A stretch of 54,211 nucleotides of DNA from Flammeovirgaceae bacterium (GCA_027487845.1 JAIYCV010000050.1:1-54211), one strand, 5' to 3'; shown: positions 15,180 through 23,670, counted from the first letter of the stretch. Program-made: numbers and translations. Notes: a model not told the origin generated them from the letters alone.

Positions 15180-17420
15180 ATGGAAGACTACCTAGCTACC
15201 GCCTCGCAATTTATCAACACCACATCCAGCCATATCTTTCTTACTGGCAAGGCTGGCACGGGCAAAACTACTTTTTTGAAGAATCTCTCAAAACTGACGC
15301 ATAAAGCGCATATTGTGGTTGCCCCAACTGGCATTGCCGCGCTAAATGCCGGAGGCGTTACCATTCACTCCCAATTTTTGCTTCCGCCCGTTACTTTTTT
15401 GCCAGATCGTTTCCTGCCCGAAGATTTTAGTGAAAATGGACGTGTGATCAACCAAAATACGTTGGCCAGAAAACACCCTCTTAACAGTGCCCGAAAACAA
15501 GTGTTAAGGTCCATTGATTTATTGGTGATTGATGAGGTAAGTATGCTTAGGTCTGATTTATTGGATGCCATTGACTACCGCATGAAGGCCGCCAGAGGCA
15601 ACTTCAGGCAAAGTTTTGGAGGCGCTCAGGTATTGTTCATTGGCGATTTGTTTCAACTTCCGCCCATTGTAAAAAACGAGGAAAAAGACCTCTTAAGCAA
15701 ATATTACAAAAGTGCTTGGTTTTATGAAGCCAAAGCCCTGCAAGACGATCCGCTGATTTATATTGAATTGGATAAGATATTTAGGCAAAGCGACAACACG
15801 TTCATCTCCATTCTCAACAACCTAAGGAACAATGAAACCACGGTTGAAGATATCGAAAGCCTTAATTTGCATTATCAGCCCGAAGACGAAATTCGAAAGC
15901 TAAATGAAATAATAACCCTTACTACACATAATTATAAAGCCGATGAAATCAATCTCCGTGAGCTAAAAAATCTCACCGCTAAATCTTATTTTTTCGATGC
16001 CCATTTAGAAGGTGATTTTCCCGAAAGCATGTATCCGGTTCAACTTTCCTTGGAATTAAAAGTAGGAACTCAGATCATGTTTGTGCGCAACGACAATGAA
16101 GGAAAAATGTATTTCAACGGGAAGCTTGCCACAATTACTGAAATTTCGGGCGATGCGATTTGGGTTGAGTTGGCCGAAAGCCACACCCGATACCAGCTTA
16201 AACGGGAACGGTGGGAAAACAAAAAATACTCAACTCATGATGGAAGCGAATTACACGAAGAAGTCATTGGTGCGTTCGAACAATATCCTGTTAAGTTGGC
16301 CTGGGCCATAACGGTGCATAAAAGTCAAGGACTAACTTTTGACAAAGCCATTATCGATGTGGGGCAAGCTTTCGCAGATGGGCAAGTGTATGTTGCGCTT
16401 TCACGCCTTCGCTCACTACACGGGCTGGTGTTGCGAACCAAAATCAATTCAAGTGCCATTAGCACCGATGCTCAAGTAGTGTCGTTTGTAAAAAACAACC
16501 ACCATCCCAGCCAATTAAATGGCTTAATGAAAGAAAGACAGCGCTATTTTATAAAACAGCTATTGGAGAAAACCTTCGACTTTACTTCCATCGTAAAAGA
16601 CATTCGTTACATTCAAAAAGAAAATCCCGAAGACGGCTTTACAGAAAAATCGATGAAGCCCATTCTCACACAGTTGATCGAGCAGCTAGAAGCAGAGCAA
16701 ACGAATACCGAGAAATTCAGACGACAATTGATAGAGTTGCTGGAGGGAAACAAGCAAGAGTCGCTGCTGGAACGGATTCGAAAAGGAAGTGAATACTACA
16801 AAAATCACCTTTGGTTGAATTTAAAATTACTCCTTCACCACATAGAAGTAATGAAAAACCAAAAGCGTGTAAAAACCTACCTTAACCACTTGGCTGACAT
16901 AGACCAATCGCTGACAAAAAAACTAGAAGAGGTTGACAAATCTGTTTACCTCATCGAAGCCATCCTTAATAACAGTGAAAAATTTGAGTTTGTTTCACTC
17001 GCTCAAAATAGAATCTCCGAAAGAAATAAGTTGCTTGCCGATATCAAAAAAGAAGTTGGAAACCAAATTCCTCCGGTAATCAAACCGAAGACAAAAAAAG
17101 GGAAGACCAAAACCGCAGATGGCAAGAGTACCTTTGACATTACCCTCGAACTACTCAAATCTGGAATGACCGTTGAGCTAATCGCAAAGGAAAGAGATCT
17201 TGCCGTAGGGACAATCGAAAGCCACTTGGCAAAAGCTGTAGCTGAAGATAAACTCAGCATTTTTGAGTTTATGAGTAAAGAATCGGTTGACACAATAGGC
17301 AATGCATTGGCTGAACTTCCAGAAAATGCCACTTCCAAGGAATTGTATGATATACTAAAAGGAAAGTTTGGCTATGGCCATTTACGGGCGGTTATGGCTC
17401 ATAAACGTTCTGAAAAATAA
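15180..17420 (+). CDS. Pif1/RecD-like helicase with C-terminal helix-turn-helix domain
   Basis: Superfamily 1 DNA helicase of the Pif1-like group common in Bacteroidota. Motif I is GKAGTGKT (residues 23-30), motif Ia is VAPTGIAALNAGG, motif II is VIDEVSML (D118/E119), motif III is FIGDLFQLPP, and the C-terminal ATPase motif is AWAITVHKSQGLTFDKAIID followed by YVALSRLRSL. After a coiled-coil-rich middle (about 470-620), residues about 650-740 form a helix-turn-helix unit (FDITLELLKSGMTVELIAKE) like that of YpbB-type proteins. At 746 aa it appears complete. It likely unwinds duplexes or G-quadruplexes during repair. It is monocistronic, with the tetR promoter just beyond its stop. Confidence 0.92.
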   Translation: MEDYLATASQFINTTSSHIFLTGKAGTGKTTFLKNLSKLTHKAHIVVAPTGIAALNAGGVTIHSQFLLPPVTFLPDRFLPEDFSENGRVINQNTLARKHPLNSARKQVLRSIDLLVIDEVSMLRSDLLDAIDYRMKAARGNFRQSFGGAQVLFIGDLFQLPPIVKNEEKDLLSKYYKSAWFYEAKALQDDPLIYIELDKIFRQSDNTFISILNNLRNNETTVEDIESLNLHYQPEDEIRKLNEIITLTTHNYKADEINLRELKNLTAKSYFFDAHLEGDFPESMYPVQLSLELKVGTQIMFVRNDNEGKMYFNGKLATITEISGDAIWVELAESHTRYQLKRERWENKKYSTHDGSELHEEVIGAFEQYPVKLAWAITVHKSQGLTFDKAIIDVGQAFADGQVYVALSRLRSLHGLVLRTKINSSAISTDAQVVSFVKNNHHPSQLNGLMKERQRYFIKQLLEKTFDFTSIVKDIRYIQKENPEDGFTEKSMKPILTQLIEQLEAEQTNTEKFRRQLIELLEGNKQESLLERIRKGSEYYKNHLWLNLKLLLHHIEVMKNQKRVKTYLNHLADIDQSLTKKLEEVDKSVYLIEAILNNSEKFEFVSLAQNRISERNKLLADIKKEVGNQIPPVIKPKTKKGKTKTADGKSTFDITLELLKSGMTVELIAKERDLAVGTIESHLAKAVAEDKLSIFEFMSKESVDTIGNALAELPENATSKELYDILKGKFGYGHLRAVMAHKRSEK

Positions 17421-17422
17421 GA

Positions 17423-17453
17423 TTTGCAAGTTAGATACCAATCGGTATCTTTG
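17423..17453 (+). promoter_or_regulatory. tetR promoter, Bacteroidota consensus
   Basis: TTTG at 17423-17426, a 19-nt spacer, then TATCTTTG at 17446-17453. This matches the Bacteroidota sigma-factor consensus TTTG-N19-23-TAnnTTTG exactly. The ATG of the TetR gene is only 3 nt after the -7 element, so the message is probably leaderless or nearly so. The inverted repeat at 17433-17450 fills the spacer and overlaps the -7 box. Confidence 0.75.
17433..17450. promoter_or_regulatory. TetR operator O1 (autoregulation)
   Basis: Inverted repeat AGATACCAATCGGTATCT: perfect 7-nt arms (AGATACC/GGTATCT) around a 4-nt spacer. It sits between the -33 and -7 elements of the tetR promoter, an ideal place for repression. 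A second copy in opposite orientation lies before the next gene (18064-18081). Confidence 0.8.
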
Positions 17454-17456
17454 TGA

Positions 17457-18047
17457 ATGCGAAACCCTGAAGCGACTAAAGATAACATCCTTAAAAGATC
17501 AGCAGTTCTTTTTAACACCAACGGATACAAAGCCACTTCTATCAGCGATATCACTTCCGCGACAGGTTTAACAAAAGGCGCAGTTTACACCCACTTCGTA
17601 AATAAAGATCAGCTTGAAATTGAGACGCTCGGCTATTTGTCAACGCTATTATTTGCAAAACTTAAGGAGTTAACCAAAAAAGAAGCTACTGCCGGAGATA
17701 AGCTTCGATCTATTTTTATATTTTTTGAATCTTATATTACCAACCCACCCTTAAAAGGTGGTTGCCCGCTATTGAACGCTGCTATTGAAGCAGATGATGC
17801 GCACGTGGGGCTTCGCAAAGAAGCGTTGAAAATATTATCCGTTTTGAGAGCATCTGTCATTTCGATCCTTCAAAAAGGAATTGAACACAATCAGTTAAAG
17901 CCAGGTACCGATAAAGAGTTTTTGGCTACAATAATTATTGCAGGTTTAGAAGGGAGCATTATGATGAGTAAGCTAGAGCGAAACGACAATGACATAAAAA
18001 AAATGATTAAGCACCTTAGCCAACAAATAAAAGACATAGAAATCTAA
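17457..18047 (+). CDS. TetR/AcrR family transcriptional regulator
   Basis: A 196-aa repressor with an N-terminal TetR helix-turn-helix: FNTNGYKATSISDITSATGLTKGAVYTHF (about residues 19-48) and the following KDQLE helix. The C-terminal ligand/dimer domain has the GCPLLNAAIE segment seen in a common TetR subgroup. Identical palindromes in front of this gene and in front of the alpha/beta hydrolase indicate autoregulation and control of that hydrolase. The start at 17457 is fixed by a promoter ending 3 nt before it. The inducer is unknown. Confidence 0.93.
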   Translation: MRNPEATKDNILKRSAVLFNTNGYKATSISDITSATGLTKGAVYTHFVNKDQLEIETLGYLSTLLFAKLKELTKKEATAGDKLRSIFIFFESYITNPPLKGGCPLLNAAIEADDAHVGLRKEALKILSVLRASVISILQKGIEHNQLKPGTDKEFLATIIIAGLEGSIMMSKLERNDNDIKKMIKHLSQQIKDIEI

Positions 18048-18063
18048 AATTTTTTACCCAGAA

Positions 18064-18081
18064 GAATACCGATTGGTATCT
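18064..18081. promoter_or_regulatory. TetR operator O2 (hydrolase control)
   Basis: GAATACCGATTGGTATCT. Its last 16 nt are identical to the reverse complement of the operator before tetR; only the outer two bases differ. It ends 13 nt before the ATG of the alpha/beta hydrolase, where it would cover the core promoter (TATCTAAA at the -7 position). Confidence 0.8.
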
Positions 18082-18094
18082 AAAAACCTAAACG

Positions 18095-18952
18095 ATGAAA
18101 AAAATACTTGTCACTCTAATCGGAACCTACCTGAACACATTAGCGTGGATTGCGCCTTCCAAGGCGGCCGATTTCGGCTTCAAACTATTTTGCCGACCGA
18201 CCCGAAGTAAACTTACTGCCAGACAGGTAGCGTTTTTTGCAACCGCCAAGCAATCGTCATTCACCCTGGGAAAGGAAACTATTCAAACCTACCAATGGGG
18301 CAATGGCGCGAAAAAGATACTACTCTTGCACGGCTGGCAAAGCCATACTTATCGATGGAAAAACTATGTCGATTCGCTGGATAAAAATAATTACACTTTA
18401 TACGCATTAGACGCGCCTGGCCACGGCCAAAGTACTGGCCAATTTTTAAGTGTGCCGTACTATAGTGCCGCAATTGTAAAGTACTTATCAATTATTGGCA
18501 AAGTAGATAAAGTAGTTAGCCACTCGATAGGTGCTTTTACTGCATTGTTTACATTTCATGTAAACCCATCATTATCGCCCGATTCCATTGTGTTATTGGC
18601 AGCCCCTGGCGAGGCAAAAGAATTTTTTGGTTTCTACGCCCAACAATTAAAGCTTAACAGAAAATGCGTTGCCTTGGTGGAGAACCGCTTTGAGGAGGTT
18701 ACCACTTATCCGATCACCTTTTACTCTGCCAAAAAATTTGTATCGACAATAAATTCGAAAGCGCTTATCATTCACGATGAAGGAGACGAAGATACTTCCG
18801 TTGAAAATGCTAAATTAATACATCGCGTTTGGAATAACTCTACCCTTGTCATAACAAAGGGTAAAGGCCATAATCTGAAATCGATTGAGGTACAGGACGT
18901 TGTTGCTAATTTCCTGGAAGGTGGCCGTATTCTGAGCCATCTTGAAAAATAG
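18095..18952 (+). CDS. alpha/beta hydrolase
   Basis: Alpha/beta-hydrolase fold enzyme, 285 aa. The HGW oxyanion segment is at residues 79-81 (LLLHGWQSH), the DAPGHGQSTG loop at 106-115, and the nucleophile elbow SHSIGA with S144. A later acid (HDEGDEDTSVENA) and H in KGKGHNLKS complete the triad. The N-terminal 25 residues are hydrophobic (ILVTLIGTYLNTLAWIA) and could anchor it in the membrane. It sits 47 nt after the TetR gene with its own copy of the TetR operator, so it is the likely regulated target. The substrate is unknown; such pairs often handle small esters or lipophilic compounds. Confidence 0.9.
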   Translation: MKKILVTLIGTYLNTLAWIAPSKAADFGFKLFCRPTRSKLTARQVAFFATAKQSSFTLGKETIQTYQWGNGAKKILLLHGWQSHTYRWKNYVDSLDKNNYTLYALDAPGHGQSTGQFLSVPYYSAAIVKYLSIIGKVDKVVSHSIGAFTALFTFHVNPSLSPDSIVLLAAPGEAKEFFGFYAQQLKLNRKCVALVENRFEEVTTYPITFYSAKKFVSTINSKALIIHDEGDEDTSVENAKLIHRVWNNSTLVITKGKGHNLKSIEVQDVVANFLEGGRILSHLEK

Positions 18953-18964
18953 CATTTTCAACAA

Positions 18965-19141
18965 TCAAACTTTTGGCATAGCGACTTTGAAGCAAGTGCC
19001 TTCGTTTTCAATGCTTGTTATCGAGATTTTGCCAACATTGTTTTCAATCAAGTCCTTGTATAAAAGCGGGCTCAAACTTGTGCTTTTTTCGCCTGAGTTC
19101 CTTTTACTGGCTTTCAAAGGCAACGGTCGAATTCCTTCGTG
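18965..19141 (-). pseudogene. decayed C-terminus of a sensor histidine kinase
   Basis: On the minus strand a 58-codon open stretch ends KDLIENNVGKISITSIENE then GTCFKVAMP before a stop. This is the standard end of a HATPase_c domain (GLGL..C.DLIE.N.G.I.V.S...GT.F...LP). The expected GTGLGL box is degraded to STSLSP, and no upstream N, G1 or H boxes are present: a stop precedes the fragment. Just upstream, a second short match (SLKLAIPNA) resembles another kinase end. The fragment fills the 299-nt gap between the hydrolase and the oxidoreductase. It is read as a remnant of a deleted two-component gene. Confidence 0.6.
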
Positions 19142-19251
19142 CTATGATGCGTTCGGTATAGCGAGTTTTAACGAATAGTAAACAAAATCGAAAAAACACA
19201 CCGTTGTTTCCATTAAGGTGCTATCTTCATCTATAAATTGAATTCTATACA

Positions 19252-20247
19252 ATGAAAAAAATACAATGGGGTATTCTAGGAGCTGGCAAAATCGCCAGAA
19301 AGTTTGCAGCTGACCTAGCATGGGTAAGTAATGCCGAGTTAGCTGCGGTAGGCGCGCGTTCCAAGTCTGACGCAGAGGCTTTTGCAAAAGAATTCAACAT
19401 ACCTATTTCACACGGAAGCTATGAGGAATTAGTAAAAGACCCGAGGGTAGATGTGATCTATGTGGCAACGCCCCATGGGTTTCATTTCGAACATGTGCTG
19501 CTTTGTTTGGGCCATAAAAAGGCGGTACTCTGCGAAAAAGCGTTTGCCATCAATTCAAAACAGGCTTCGGAAATGATCGCTTTTGCGTCTCTGCAAAATA
19601 CTTTTTTAATGGAAGCATTCTGGACTAAATTTTTACCTCACTACAAACAAGTAAAAAAAATGATTGCCGATGGGAAAGTAGGCGCTATCAAAAGCATTAT
19701 TGCCGAATTTGGTTTCAAACCAACACCCCCAATTGCGCAACGAATTTATGATCCATTGCTTGGAGGCGGGTCTTTATTGGACATAGGACTATATCCGGTA
19801 TTTTTAGCGCTCGACATTCTGGGCAAGCCGGATGAGATAGAAGCGACCATGACTCCCGCGTACACTGGTGTAGACGATCAAATTGCCGTTCAGTTTAAAT
19901 ACAACAATGGCACGCTTGCGCAGCTATTTTCATCCTTCACCAGCAACATGGCAACTGGTGCCGACATCAATGGCGATGCTGGAAGAATTCGGTTGACCCA
20001 TCGATTCCACGGCCCTACTACTCAGGTTGAATACTATGCTGGAGCGGTAGATACAAAAGAAACTATTGACATTGAAACCGTGAAAGGAAACGGCTATGAA
20101 TACGAGGCGCAGCACGTTACTGATTGCCTGCTGGCTGACTTAACAGAAAGCCCTATTATGAAATTTTCTGACACATTATTGCTGATGGAAACACTTGACC
20201 GAATCAGGGGCAAAGCGGGCATCGTTTATCCTCATGACAAAAAATGA
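19252..20247 (+). CDS. Gfo/Idh/MocA family oxidoreductase
   Basis: NAD(P)-dependent dehydrogenase of 331 aa. The Rossmann motif is WGILGAGKIARKFA (residues 6-19), followed by AAVGARS; the strand with YVATPHGFHFEH and the CEKAFAIN motif correspond to the family's 'EKP' block, here EKA. The C-terminal domain includes GGGSLLDIGLYPVFLALDILG, typical of the dihydrodiol-dehydrogenase/xylose-dehydrogenase branch. Substrates in this branch are sugars or cyclic diols. No operon partner is tightly linked; the flanking gaps are large on the 5' side and about 64 nt on the 3' side. Confidence 0.92.
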   Translation: MKKIQWGILGAGKIARKFAADLAWVSNAELAAVGARSKSDAEAFAKEFNIPISHGSYEELVKDPRVDVIYVATPHGFHFEHVLLCLGHKKAVLCEKAFAINSKQASEMIAFASLQNTFLMEAFWTKFLPHYKQVKKMIADGKVGAIKSIIAEFGFKPTPPIAQRIYDPLLGGGSLLDIGLYPVFLALDILGKPDEIEATMTPAYTGVDDQIAVQFKYNNGTLAQLFSSFTSNMATGADINGDAGRIRLTHRFHGPTTQVEYYAGAVDTKETIDIETVKGNGYEYEAQHVTDCLLADLTESPIMKFSDTLLLMETLDRIRGKAGIVYPHDKK

Positions 20248-20311
20248 TACCGAAAGGTGAACGAAGTTACTTCCGTTGCGTAGTAGGGATTAGAAAAAAA
20301 TAACACTAGAA

Positions 20312-20848
20312 ATGAAAAGATTAATACTGGTCGCAAGCTTGGTCACTTTCGGTTTGCAGGCTTTCGCCCAAAAAGAATATGTTTGCAGCCCTTGCGGGTA
20401 TAAATGCGACAGCGAAATCCATAACGCGCCAGGAACTTGCACAGCGTGCAATATGGAGTTAGTCGATAAATCATCAATTAAATTTAAGAACCTCTCGGTG
20501 GAGGAATTCGCGCAGCGAATAAAGGCCAACCCAACTGCTTTGGTACTTGATGTTAGATCACCCGAGGAGTTTAAGGGAACTACTGCCGAAGTACCAAGTT
20601 TTGGTCATTTTAAAAATGCCATTAATATCAACGTTCAAGAACTTGAAAGGCGGGTGAGCGAACTATCAAAATACAAAGACAAAGAGGTTCTTGTCTATTG
20701 CAGCCACAGTCATAGAAGCCCCAGGGCAAGTTACATTTTGAACACCAATGGTTTCAAAAATGTAAGTAATATGAGTGGAGGGGTTTCGACCATCGTGGAT
20801 AAACAATCCACTTTGATGAGTAAGGTTTTTGTACCTCACAGTCATTAA
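20312..20848 (+). CDS. exported rhodanese with N-terminal Cys-rich metal-binding segment
   Basis: A 178-aa protein with a signal peptide (LILVASLVTFGLQAFAQ), then a Cys-rich motif YVCSPCGYKCDSEIH...GTCTACNMEL (about residues 24-51) like the heavy-metal-binding or zinc-ribbon segments of copper-handling proteins, then a rhodanese domain (about 57-165). The rhodanese has LDVRSPEEF, and the active-site loop starts with the cysteine of YCSHSHRS, placed where sulfurtransferases carry the persulfide cysteine. It would work in the periplasm on sulfane sulfur or metal-thiol chemistry. It is not tightly linked to other genes. Confidence 0.85.
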   Translation: MKRLILVASLVTFGLQAFAQKEYVCSPCGYKCDSEIHNAPGTCTACNMELVDKSSIKFKNLSVEEFAQRIKANPTALVLDVRSPEEFKGTTAEVPSFGHFKNAININVQELERRVSELSKYKDKEVLVYCSHSHRSPRASYILNTNGFKNVSNMSGGVSTIVDKQSTLMSKVFVPHSH

Positions 20849-20900
20849 GCGTTTGATAGATTAAGCTCATCACACTTTCAAATCGCCAGCGAACCGTTGA

Positions 20901-21743
20901 TTACTGCACTTTCTTTTTAAATGCAAGGGGATTTTCGCCAGTAACTTTTTTAAAGACCTTGTTAAAGTAAGAGATACTTTCAAACCCGCATTGATAGCAC
21001 GTTTCGGTAATGTTGTTATCCAATCGTAACAGCTTTTTTGCTTTGTCGATCCGATAGTGATTTACAAATTCAGTAAAAGTTAATCGTGTCATTTTCTTAA
21101 AGTATCGACAAAACGCAGCATTTGTTAAGTTGCTTAATTGCGCCACTTCATCTATTTCAATTTTCCTCTGAAAATTCTCATCCAGAAAGGCATAAATTTT
21201 TTTTAACCTGCCTTGCTCTTTTTCCGTGTGCGTATTTACAACTGGTTGGGGATGTAGCAGCTCAACATCTCCCGCATACGCTAGCATCTGAAGTAGGCTT
21301 AGCAGTTCTAGAAATTGTTCAAAGTAGTTGAGCGTATGTAATTTCTTTAGTCGTGGGCCTACCTGCTCCTGTGTTAACTTCCCAAAGGCAATTCCGTGCT
21401 GCGCTAAAATCAATAGCTCTCTAATCTTTTTTAGTTCGGGTGTCGAGGCAAACGCATCACTTAGAAAATCGGGCTTGATATGAACCACGGTCTTTTCATA
21501 AGGCGCCTTTATACCAAAATCAAAATTGAGATGAGGAATGTTTGAACCTATCAATACCAAATCACTTCCGTGGAAACGGGAAATGTGCTTACCAACATGG
21601 CGAGTGCCATTGGCTCCATCCAAAAACACCAATTCGAATTCAGGATGAAAATGCCAAAAAAAGAAGTCGCTTAAATTTGGGTTTACTAAAATGCGGAGTG
21701 AACTATTAGACTGGGCGACAATTTGTTCGAGTTCTGTTTTCAT
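20901..21743 (-). CDS. AraC-family transcriptional regulator with cupin domain
   Basis: A 280-aa regulator. The N-terminal half is a cupin-like ligand-binding domain (WHFHPEFELVFLDGANGTRHVG, then NIPHLNF). The C-terminal 100 residues hold the double helix-turn-helix of the AraC family, with IDEVAQLSNLTNAAFCRYFKK and the signature ending CYQCGFESISYFNKVFKKVTGENP. It is divergently transcribed from the PhyH dioxygenase and SDR genes across a 145-nt region with a repeated octamer, making it their probable activator. The ligand is unknown, perhaps a sugar-like compound. Confidence 0.93.
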   Translation of the reverse strand: MKTELEQIVAQSNSSLRILVNPNLSDFFFWHFHPEFELVFLDGANGTRHVGKHISRFHGSDLVLIGSNIPHLNFDFGIKAPYEKTVVHIKPDFLSDAFASTPELKKIRELLILAQHGIAFGKLTQEQVGPRLKKLHTLNYFEQFLELLSLLQMLAYAGDVELLHPQPVVNTHTEKEQGRLKKIYAFLDENFQRKIEIDEVAQLSNLTNAAFCRYFKKMTRLTFTEFVNHYRIDKAKKLLRLDNNITETCYQCGFESISYFNKVFKKVTGENPLAFKKKVQ

Positions 21744-21766
21744 AGAAAATTACATCTAATTGCTAT

Positions 21767-21798
21767 TTATCAATCAAATGCATTATAAAATTATCAAT
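21767..21798. promoter_or_regulatory. direct repeats, candidate AraC-type binding sites
   Basis: TTATCAAT occurs at 21767-21774 and again at 21791-21798, 24 nt apart in the same orientation, in the divergent region between the AraC gene and the PhyH gene. AraC proteins often bind direct repeats about two helical turns apart. The elements are AT-rich and could be coincidental. Confidence 0.35.
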
Positions 21799-21850
21799 AT
21801 TGTACAAAAAATCATCACTATGGGAGTAGAAAACGGTTGCGGCTAAAACC

Positions 21851-21858
21851 TAGCTTTG
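21851..21858 (+). promoter_or_regulatory. -7 element of the PhyH-SDR operon
   Basis: TAGCTTTG matches the Bacteroidota TAnnTTTG -7 consensus and lies 30 nt before the ATG of the PhyH gene. There is no good TTTG at the usual -33 distance, which fits an activator-dependent promoter. Confidence 0.45.
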
Positions 21859-21888
21859 AGGTATAAATCAACTTAAAAAAGCACCATT

Positions 21889-22869
21889 ATGGAAAACTAT
21901 AAAACAATGGCTCCTGCGCAGAGTCCAAACAAAAATCACAAGGATATTCCGGGCAATCCATCAACCGCCACCAGCAGTAAACTAAAATTGAACGATCGAT
22001 CGAACGGAAAACCGCTTCGAATTTTGAGTGAAGAAGATTGGGCATTTTGGATTCATAATGGATATGTGGTAATAAAAAATGCGGTGCCCAGAGAGCAAGC
22101 TCTAAAGACAGCCGACTTTTTATGGGAGTTTGAAGAGAAAGATAAAAATGACCCGACTACTTGGTACACTGCGCCTCGGGCCGACATGGAAATGAAAGAA
22201 CTTGTGGGCACTGGCATGGTGGAAGTATACAACAATCAACACCTCTGGAATAACCGACAAATGCAGCGTGTGTATGATGCGTTTACCGACATCTGGGGAA
22301 CCGAAAAACTTTGGGTGACGATCGACCGCGCGAACTTAAACTTCCCTATTCGCCCGGGGTTTGAGTACAAAGGTTTTATCCACTGGGATTATGACCCTGA
22401 AACCAAACCTCAAAATGTACAAGGTGTGTTGGCATTGGCCGATCAGGATGATGAAAACATGGGCGGCTTTCAGTGCATACCTGAATTGTATCGAACGTAC
22501 GACACGTGGAAGTTAACGCAGCCAGAAGATCGTCATCGGTTTCAACCAGATACTTCTGCTTTTGCAGATAAATTTGTAAAAGTAAAATTGCATGCGGGCG
22601 ATTTGTTGATTTTTAACAGCACGCAGCCACACGGTATTCGCCCTAACCTCTCAAAAGACAAAGTAAGAATTGCCCAATATATTTCGATGATGCCTGCCGA
22701 AGAGGATAACGAAGAACTAAAGGAATGGCGAGTGAACTCATGGAAGAATAGAATTGCGCCCGAAGGCTATGCCTTTCCTGGCGATCCACGCAAGTGGGAA
22801 CAGACTAAGTATGGCACAGCCGAGCTAAGTGCCCTGGGAAAAAAACTTTTGGGGTTGGAAAAGTATTAA
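21889..22869 (+). CDS. phytanoyl-CoA dioxygenase (PhyH) family protein
   Basis: Non-haem Fe(II)/2-oxoglutarate-dependent oxygenase, 326 aa. The iron facial triad is visible as HWDYD (His and Asp) near residue 165 and the distal His in QPHGIRPNLS near residue 247; the Arg in HGIRPN is a candidate 2-oxoglutarate contact. The first 45 residues are polar and low-complexity, so a later ATG (21907) is possible. It is followed 18 nt later by an SDR dehydrogenase and controlled by a divergent AraC gene, suggesting an inducible pathway in which a substrate is hydroxylated and then oxidised. The substrate is unknown. Confidence 0.88.
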   Translation: MENYKTMAPAQSPNKNHKDIPGNPSTATSSKLKLNDRSNGKPLRILSEEDWAFWIHNGYVVIKNAVPREQALKTADFLWEFEEKDKNDPTTWYTAPRADMEMKELVGTGMVEVYNNQHLWNNRQMQRVYDAFTDIWGTEKLWVTIDRANLNFPIRPGFEYKGFIHWDYDPETKPQNVQGVLALADQDDENMGGFQCIPELYRTYDTWKLTQPEDRHRFQPDTSAFADKFVKVKLHAGDLLIFNSTQPHGIRPNLSKDKVRIAQYISMMPAEEDNEELKEWRVNSWKNRIAPEGYAFPGDPRKWEQTKYGTAELSALGKKLLGLEKY

Positions 22870-22887
22870 GTTACAAGACGAAAACGA

Positions 22888-23670
22888 ATGGATTATTTAC
22901 TAAGAAACAAAAAGGCATTGGTAACCGGTTCTACATCAGGAATCGGTTTTGCCATTGCTACGTTATTGGCGCAGGAAGGAGCAACTGTTATTATCAATGG
23001 ACGAACCAACGCCAGTGTCGAAAAAGGCATCAAGCAAATTAGAGATGAAAACCCATCGGCTGCCGTTACAGGATTTGCTGCCGATTTTACAGATAAAAAG
23101 TCGGTCGATCTTTTGTTAGCAGAGATTCGGGAAGTGGACATTCTTGTAAATAACGTTGGCATATTTACTTCCCAGTCTTTTGAAAATACCCAAGACCAGG
23201 ATTGGTATAACTTATTTGAAGTGAATGTAATGAGTGGTGTGCGGCTTGCCCGACAGTTAATGCCCGCGATGCATGCAAACGGATGGGGGAGAATCATCTT
23301 CATAAGCAGTGAGTGTGCCCAACTTGTGCCCGAAGATTTAATTGCATACTCCATGACCAAGTCGGCTATTATAACGGTTGCCCGAGGATTGGCCAACAAA
23401 ACAAAAGGAACGCAAGTAACTGTAAACACAGTGATGCCTGGCTCCACACTTTCGGAAGGTGCGGAACGATTTCTGGCGGATCAAGCCTTAAAAGAAAACA
23501 GAACAAAAGAAGAAGTAAGTAATAATTTTTTTAAAAACGTTCGCACTACTTCATTGCTGGGGCGTTTTGCACAACCGAAAGAAGTGGCAAATGCCGTTGT
23601 ATATTTGGCAAGTCCGTTATCATCAGCAACCAATGGTTCGGTAGTCAAAGTGGAGGGCGGTAGCACGTAA
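22888..23670 (+). CDS. short-chain dehydrogenase/reductase (SDR)
   Basis: Classical SDR oxidoreductase of 260 aa. The cofactor motif TGSTSGIGFAIA is at about residues 14-25, the NNVG motif near residue 90, the catalytic Ser in FISSECAQ and the YSMTK Tyr/Lys pair near residues 154-158. It ends with the usual SSATNGSVVKVEGG segment. It is co-oriented with the PhyH oxygenase and separated from it by 18 nt, so one transcript is likely. Together they may hydroxylate and dehydrogenate the same compound. The substrate is unknown. Confidence 0.93.
   Translation: MDYLLRNKKALVTGSTSGIGFAIATLLAQEGATVIINGRTNASVEKGIKQIRDENPSAAVTGFAADFTDKKSVDLLLAEIREVDILVNNVGIFTSQSFENTQDQDWYNLFEVNVMSGVRLARQLMPAMHANGWGRIIFISSECAQLVPEDLIAYSMTKSAIITVARGLANKTKGTQVTVNTVMPGSTLSEGAERFLADQALKENRTKEEVSNNFFKNVRTTSLLGRFAQPKEVANAVVYLASPLSSATNGSVVKVEGGST

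Noticed and set aside
18942..19178. 78-aa plus-strand open frame after the hydrolase
   Set aside because: It is the antisense of a better-supported histidine-kinase remnant on the minus strand.
22893..23447. 184-aa minus-strand open frame
   Set aside because: Complete shadow of the SDR gene, which has all family motifs on the other strand.
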